This document shows positions 59,278-64,000 of a stretch of 64,000 nt of DNA, in pieces. The translations under genes were made by a program, and so were the position numbers. The DNA is from Terriglobia bacterium (lineage in GTDB: Bacteria; Acidobacteriota; Thermoanaerobaculia; Thermoanaerobaculales; Thermoanaerobaculaceae), in the NCBI GenBank assembly GCA_020073245.1, contig JAIQFQ010000001.1:294001-358000 (forward strand), read 5' to 3'. The notes under the pieces were generated by a model, which saw only the letters and a list, made by a program, of their open reading frames with translations, was not told where the DNA came from and did not search any database. The number at the start of each line of letters is the position of its first letter. Positions within the stretch are counted from its first letter, which is position 1.

Positions 59278-61710
59278 GTGACCACAACCCTTTCCCTTCC
59301 CGTAATTCCGCTTCGACAGGCGGTGCTGTTCCCCGGCGTGACGGTCCCGATCGCCGCCGGTCGGCCGGGCACCCTCGCGGCCATCGAGGCCGCGCTCTCC
59401 GGGCCCGAGCGGGTTGCGTTCGTCTCCGCCCAGCGCGAGGACGTGGACACCGCGACGCCAGAAATCCTCCACACGATCGGAACGATCGCCAGGATCGTGC
59501 AGGTGCAGCGCGGCCCCTCCGGGATGCAGCTGGTGCTCCACGGCGAGCGCCGAGCGATCGCGCTGCGCATCATGCAGCACGACGATCACCTCGTGGCGAC
59601 CGTGCGCGACGCGGAGGAAATGCCGCCGCTCGATGCGCAGGCGCCGACGTACGTGGCGCTGGTCCGTGAGCTGCGCGAGCGAGCCGTAGAGCTGGGCGGC
59701 AAGGCGGGCCTCCCGCGCGAGGCGATCCAGCGCTTTCTCGCCGAGGTTTCCGACCCCGGTCAGTTCGCGGACGTCGTCGCCACCCACCTCGACCTCTCTG
59801 TCGCCGACCGCCAGGCGCTCCTCGAGACACTCTCCGTCGAGGAAAGGCTTCGGCGGGTGCTGCTCCTGATCCAACGCCAGCTCGCGGTGCTCGACGCCCA
59901 GGAGGACATCAAGTCGAAGGTCCAGGAAGAGCTGGGCGGGCGCCAGAGGGAGTTCTACCTGCGCGAGCAGCTCAAAGCGATTCAGAAGGAGCTCGGAGAA
60001 GGCGACAAGGGGAACGATCTCGACGCGCTGCGCGAGAAGCTCGCCGCCCTGCCGTTGCCCGAAGCCGCGCGAAAAGAAGTGGACCGCGAGCTGTCACGCC
60101 TGGAGCGCACGTCGGGCGAGTCCATGGAGGCGCAGGTCATCCGCACCTACCTCGAGACGATCGCCGAGCTACCGTGGGGAACGCGCAGCGAGGAGAAGCT
60201 CGACCTGACCCACGCCGCCGAGGTGCTCGAGCGAGATCACTTCGGCCTCGGTGACGTGAAGGACCGAATCCTCGAGTTCCTCGCAGTGCGCGCGCTGCGC
60301 CGGAAAGGCGAAGCGGCCGAAGAAGGCACTCCTGTCGCGGGCGCCGCGAGCAAGGGCCGCGCGCCGATCATGCTTTTCGTGGGCCCGCCGGGCGTCGGCA
60401 AGACCTCCGTCGCGCGCTCGATTGCCGCGGCGATGGGGCGCGAGTACGTGCGCATCTCCTTGGGCGGGGTGCGCGACGAAGCCGACATCCGTGGCCACCG
60501 GCGGACGTACGTCGGCGCGATGCCCGGTCGCATCATCCAGGGAATGAAGCAGGCCGGTACGGCCAACCCGGTGTTCCTACTCGACGAGGTGGACAAGCTA
60601 GGCGTGTCGTACCAGGGCGACCCGTCCGCTGCGCTGCTGGAGGTGCTGGACCCCGCGCAGAACGACACGTTCACCGATCACTACCTCGGCGTGCCGTTCG
60701 ACCTGTCCGAGGTGCTGTTCATCGCGACCGCGAACTTCATCCAGAGCATCCCAGGTCCGCTACTGGACCGCATGGAGGTGGTCGAGTTCTCCGGCTACAC
60801 GGAAGGGGAGAAGCTCCAGATCGCCCGTCGCTTCCTGCTTCCCCGGCAGCTCTCCGAGGCAGGTCTCGCGGATGGCCAGCTCACGGTGACCGACGAGGCG
60901 CTCGCGGCTACCATCACCGGCTACACCCGCGAGGCAGGGGTGCGCCAGCTCGAGCGCGAGATAGGCCGACTGGCCCGCAAGGTGGCGCGCCGACTCGCGG
61001 CGGGTGAGATCGAGAGCGCGACGCTCGACGCCGGCGAGGTCGGCCGGCTTCTCGGCCGCCCGAAGGTCCACCCAGAACACGCCGCCGCCGCGGACCAGGT
61101 CGGCGTCGCCACGGGGATGTACTACACGCCGGTCGGCGGCGACATCATGTTCGTCGAGGCCTCCACGATGCGGGGCAAGGGCGAGCTGGTGCTCACGGGG
61201 CAGCTCGGTGATGTGATGAAGGAGTCGGCAAGGGCAGCGTGGAGCTATGCCCGCGCCCACGCCGAGGAGCTCGGGATCGACGAAGGGGCGTTCGAGCGCG
61301 ACGTGCACATTCACGTTCCGGCGGGCGCGATCCCCAAGGACGGCCCGTCGGCCGGAGTCACGATGTCGGTCGCACTGGTCTCGGCCCTGGCCTGTCGCCC
61401 CTCCAAGTACGACCTCGCGATGACGGGGGAGATCACGCTCTCCGGCAGGGTGCTCCCGATCGGGGGCGTGAAGGAGAAGGTGCTCGGCGCGGTGCGCGCT
61501 GGGATCACCACGATCCTGCTGCCGAAGGCCAACGAACCCGACCTCGCGGACCTCCCGGCCGACGTGCGACAGCGTCTCACGGTTCTGAGCGTGGACCACC
61601 TCGACGAGGTGCTGGCGCTCGCGCTGCGGGGAGCCTCCCTCCACGAGGGACGTCTCACCTTCGCCGAGGCCGGCGGCGCCGGCCGCTCCGCGTCAGACAC
61701 GGCGCACTGA
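59278..61710 (+). CDS. lon: ATP-dependent protease Lon
   Basis: 810 residues from a GTG at 59278 with AGGGAG seven bases upstream. N-terminal substrate domain (LPVIPLRQAVLFPGVTVPI), helical middle (REFYLREQLKAIQKELGEGD), AAA module with Walker A FVGPPGVGKTSVARS near residue 370 and Walker B NPVFLLDEVDKLG, SYQGDPSAALLEVLDPAQN, and the protease domain with catalytic dyad S691 (KDGPSAGVTM) and K734 (GGVKEK). It degrades misfolded and regulatory proteins in the cytoplasm. Insertion AAEEGTPVAGAASKG before Walker A is a lineage-specific linker. Everything else is normal. Confidence 0.97.
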   Translation: MTTTLSLPVIPLRQAVLFPGVTVPIAAGRPGTLAAIEAALSGPERVAFVSAQREDVDTATPEILHTIGTIARIVQVQRGPSGMQLVLHGERRAIALRIMQHDDHLVATVRDAEEMPPLDAQAPTYVALVRELRERAVELGGKAGLPREAIQRFLAEVSDPGQFADVVATHLDLSVADRQALLETLSVEERLRRVLLLIQRQLAVLDAQEDIKSKVQEELGGRQREFYLREQLKAIQKELGEGDKGNDLDALREKLAALPLPEAARKEVDRELSRLERTSGESMEAQVIRTYLETIAELPWGTRSEEKLDLTHAAEVLERDHFGLGDVKDRILEFLAVRALRRKGEAAEEGTPVAGAASKGRAPIMLFVGPPGVGKTSVARSIAAAMGREYVRISLGGVRDEADIRGHRRTYVGAMPGRIIQGMKQAGTANPVFLLDEVDKLGVSYQGDPSAALLEVLDPAQNDTFTDHYLGVPFDLSEVLFIATANFIQSIPGPLLDRMEVVEFSGYTEGEKLQIARRFLLPRQLSEAGLADGQLTVTDEALAATITGYTREAGVRQLEREIGRLARKVARRLAAGEIESATLDAGEVGRLLGRPKVHPEHAAAADQVGVATGMYYTPVGGDIMFVEASTMRGKGELVLTGQLGDVMKESARAAWSYARAHAEELGIDEGAFERDVHIHVPAGAIPKDGPSAGVTMSVALVSALACRPSKYDLAMTGEITLSGRVLPIGGVKEKVLGAVRAGITTILLPKANEPDLADLPADVRQRLTVLSVDHLDEVLALALRGASLHEGRLTFAEAGGAGRSASDTAH

Positions 61711-61800
61711 TCCCCGCGCGCCCGCGCCGACCTCCGGGACGCGACGGTCGCCGGTGACCCCGCGGGCGGTTCCGGCCGGGGACTTGTGACCCCTGGGCGC

Positions 61801-61806
61801 TACAAT
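61801..61806 (+). promoter_or_regulatory. -10 box upstream of the terminal kinase gene
   Basis: TACAAT, 78 bp before the GTG at 61885, in an otherwise GC-rich spacer. TTGTGA at 61784 is only 11 bp upstream, too close for a standard -35. Confidence 0.35.
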
Positions 61807-61884
61807 TGGGCGAGGAACCCCGGCAGGGAGCAAGGAACAGGCCGGCACCGGGATCGGGTCCAGTCGCTTCCAGGGGGAGGGCGC

Positions 61885-64000
61885 GTGGCCACGCCGCTCG
61901 AGCGGCTGCAGGGCAAGTACGAGATCCTCCAGAAGCTGAGCGAGGGGGGGATGGGCGCCGTGTACAAGGTGCGCCACCGCCTCCTCGACGAAGTCCGCGT
62001 CATCAAGGTCGTCCGTCCCCAACTCGAAGGGAAGCAGGAGATGCGGGACCGCTTCTTCCGTGAGGCCCGCATCGCTATCCACCTCCGGCACGCCAACATC
62101 GCACAACTCTACGATTTCACCATCGACGACGACGGCGTGGCCTTCATCGTGCAAGAGTTCATCGACGGCATCACGCTCGTCACGCTGCTCGAGCGCATGA
62201 ACCCGCCGCCGCTCGCCTTGACGCTGGAGATCATCGGCCAGTCGCTTGATGCCCTCGGATACCTCCACAGGAAGAAATTCGTTCACCGCGACGTCTCTCC
62301 CGACAACCTCATGCTCACCCGCGACGAGGACAACAGGCCGCGCGTCAAGCTCATTGACCTCGGGATCGCGAAGGCGCTCACATCGAAGAGCAGCCTCACC
62401 ACGGCCGGGGAGTTCGTGGGCAAGGCCCGCTATGCGTCGCCCGAGCAGTTCCGAAGCACCGAAGGGGCCTCCGTCGACGCTCGCAGCGACCTCTATTCGC
62501 TCGGGGCCGTGATGTACGAACTGCTGACCGGAGTGAGCCCCGTGACGGGCGACACGATACCCTCGCTGATCGGGGCCCACCTCTTCGAGCCCCCGCTCCC
62601 ATTCGCAAAGTCCGACCCCAAGGGACGGGTGCCCGCGGAGCTCCGGGAGATCGTGCTTCGATGCCTGGCCAAGCGTCCCGAGGAGCGGTTCCGGAGCGCC
62701 GAGGAGCTCGGCGAGGAGCTCACCGAGCTTCGGAAGACGTATCCCTTTGCGGCCCCTGACCTCGAAAAGGCGCTCGCCTTGCCATCAGACGCCACTGTTC
62801 CGATTCCGAGGGTGAAACCCGGCTCCACACAGGATCGTCTGGACAGGCAGTTCAGATTTGGCGTCACGCCTGGCGCAGGAGCGCCCGACGCGGCGCCCGC
62901 GGAGAGCCACCCGACGCCGCGCCGAAAGACCAAGGCAACGACCGACCGCGCCTGGCGACCCACGCCCCTGCAACCCGACCCGGCCGAGGGAGCGCAGCAG
63001 ATCGCCGTGCTGCTGGCCGGTGCCTCGAAGCTCATCGAGCAGGGGCAGATCCAGGAAGCCAAACTGCAGCTGGCAGCGGTTGTGCGACTCGACCCCGCCA
63101 ACGAGCCCGCGCAGCGCCTTCAGGCGGAGGTCGAGGGCATTCTCGCCGCCCAGGCGAAGGAGCATAGGTGCGCAGCCGCCGAGCAGGAGGTGGAGGCGCA
63201 CCTGCTCGCCGGCCGACTCGCCGAGGCGCGCGAATGGCTCGAGGAGGCGGTGGCCGAGCTCGGCGAGAGCGACTCCTTCCGAGCCCTTGGGGCGAGAATC
63301 GAGAGCGAGATCGAGCGCGACCAGCAGGCCAGAGTGGCGGGGCTGCTCGGCCAGGCCAGGGCAGCGGTGGAGGAGTCTCGTTTCGACGACGGGATCGCAC
63401 TCCTGGAAGAGGCGGCGCGCATCAAGCCGGACGATCTCCTGGTGCGAGAGGTCCTCGAGACAACCCGGGCCGTCCGCGAGGGGCGCGAGGAGGAAGAGCG
63501 AGCGGTGCGTGCCGTGACCGCGACCCTCGCCACGGTGGACGAACTCCTCGCGGAGCATGGCTTCCGACAGGCGCTCGAGCGGCTCGACACGGCGACCGAG
63601 GAGCTCGGCGACCGGAAGGAGCTGCGGGAGGCGCGGTCCCGCGTCGAGCAGGCACGGGAGGAGCACCGCCGCCGCGAGGTGGTCGTCGACCTGGTGGAGC
63701 GGGCCAACGCCCTGGCCGAAGACCAGGATTTCGCCGGGGCAATCGAGCTCGTCGGCAAGGCCCGCTCGGTGGGCGTGGCCGATCCGGAATTGGTGCGTAC
63801 CATCTCCGAGACGGAAGAGGCGGTCGTGCGATTGGAACAGGAGCATCGCCGCCGGGTGGTCGCCGAGCTCCTGGAGAGCGCCCTGGCCCGTTCTGCCGAG
63901 AAGAACTTCACTGCGGCCCTCGCGCTGGTGCAGAGGGCCCACGCGGTGGGCGTCACCGATCCAGACCTACTGCGGATCCTCTCCGACAGCGAGAGCGCAA
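61885..64000 (+). CDS. Ser/Thr protein kinase with long helical-repeat region, cut by window end
   Basis: 705 residues in view and still open. GTG start with GGGGGAGG four bases upstream. Kinase domain 10-285: LSEGGMGAVYKVRH, K41 in VRVIKVV, H134-R-D136 followed by VSPDN (a variant of LKPEN common in bacterial kinases), D158-L-G in place of DFG, GKARYASPEQF, RSDLYSLGAVMYELLTG. It should be active. From about 375 the protein is a long series of similar helical repeats rich in Glu, Arg and Ala (AEQEVEAHLLAGRLAEAREWLE; VDLVERANALAEDQDFAGAIEL; LLESALARSAEKNFTAALAL), roughly 35-residue TPR-like units. No TM helix appears within the visible part. Confidence 0.92.
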   Translation, partial: MATPLERLQGKYEILQKLSEGGMGAVYKVRHRLLDEVRVIKVVRPQLEGKQEMRDRFFREARIAIHLRHANIAQLYDFTIDDDGVAFIVQEFIDGITLVTLLERMNPPPLALTLEIIGQSLDALGYLHRKKFVHRDVSPDNLMLTRDEDNRPRVKLIDLGIAKALTSKSSLTTAGEFVGKARYASPEQFRSTEGASVDARSDLYSLGAVMYELLTGVSPVTGDTIPSLIGAHLFEPPLPFAKSDPKGRVPAELREIVLRCLAKRPEERFRSAEELGEELTELRKTYPFAAPDLEKALALPSDATVPIPRVKPGSTQDRLDRQFRFGVTPGAGAPDAAPAESHPTPRRKTKATTDRAWRPTPLQPDPAEGAQQIAVLLAGASKLIEQGQIQEAKLQLAAVVRLDPANEPAQRLQAEVEGILAAQAKEHRCAAAEQEVEAHLLAGRLAEAREWLEEAVAELGESDSFRALGARIESEIERDQQARVAGLLGQARAAVEESRFDDGIALLEEAARIKPDDLLVREVLETTRAVREGREEEERAVRAVTATLATVDELLAEHGFRQALERLDTATEELGDRKELREARSRVEQAREEHRRREVVVDLVERANALAEDQDFAGAIELVGKARSVGVADPELVRTISETEEAVVRLEQEHRRRVVAELLESALARSAEKNFTAALALVQRAHAVGVTDPDLLRILSDSESA

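Overview
The window is a GC-rich, densely packed bacterial chromosome segment with no rRNA, no recognisable transposase and no phage genes. Genes for an outer-membrane barrel, lipoproteins and periplasmic enzymes, the futalosine enzyme MqnE, a pyrophosphate-type phosphofructokinase, several eukaryote-like kinases and a c-di-AMP operon together suggest a Gram-negative-type environmental lineage. Acidobacteriota is my best guess; this is an inference from gene content, not a measured placement.

Layout. 1-3231 (minus): three tandem family-4 glycosyltransferases, the last one cut by the window edge. 3264-8771: a membrane-anchored unknown, an enoyl-CoA hydratase, MqnE, a secreted small protein overlapping a polytopic membrane protein, and a universal stress protein. 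8825-9061: a strong promoter followed by tRNA-Val and tRNA-Asp. 9328-13092: an efflux-type membrane-fusion protein plus two MacB-like permeases, with no ATPase beside them. 13267-16420: a secreted zinc peptidase-like protein and a CPBP membrane protease. 16486-21048: a giant GAF/PAS/HD-GYP sensor. 21278-23902: a transmembrane protein whose kinase domain has lost its catalytic residues.

23930-27577 (minus): folP-cdaA-cdaR-glmM, a cell-wall/c-di-AMP operon with 4-bp overlaps throughout. 27896-31449: a DsbA-like protein, an ApbC/Mrp Fe-S carrier, a MIP18-family protein and PlsC. 31773-35638 (minus): tRNA(CAU)-tilS-hpt-ftsH, in which hpt has an altered PRPP loop. 35781-37294: a tiny zinc-binding protein and a class-III aminotransferase fold without the PLP lysine. 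37466-38828: response regulator, STAS protein and RsbW-like kinase. 38827-45456: a secreted metallopeptidase, then an operon (pgm-eno-ftsB-like-kinase-ppiA) read on the minus strand. 45487-51214: a CAP-domain lipoprotein, a cysteine desulfurase and mfd. 51403-56900: an outer-membrane barrel, PPi-type phosphofructokinase, upp and a copper-type P-ATPase. 57570-64000: a YaiI-family protein, a secreted unknown, lon and a Ser/Thr kinase cut by the window edge.

The most unusual material is outside the genes. At least six intergenic spacers carry short tandem repeats with a strict 7-bp period. Each locus uses a different heptamer (GTGGTCN, GGTCAAA/CGGAAGA, AGCTGAC, TAGCTCC), and two loci are arranged as facing inverted arms. 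A separate element of about 560 bp (56933-57493), bounded by imperfect inverted repeats of roughly 65 bp, looks like a non-autonomous mobile element. Among the proteins, three fold families (kinase, aminotransferase, HPRT) each lack residues normally needed for catalysis. Several genes appear to have leaderless or nearly leaderless starts, most strikingly tilS, which begins 5 nt after the CCA end of a CAU-anticodon tRNA.
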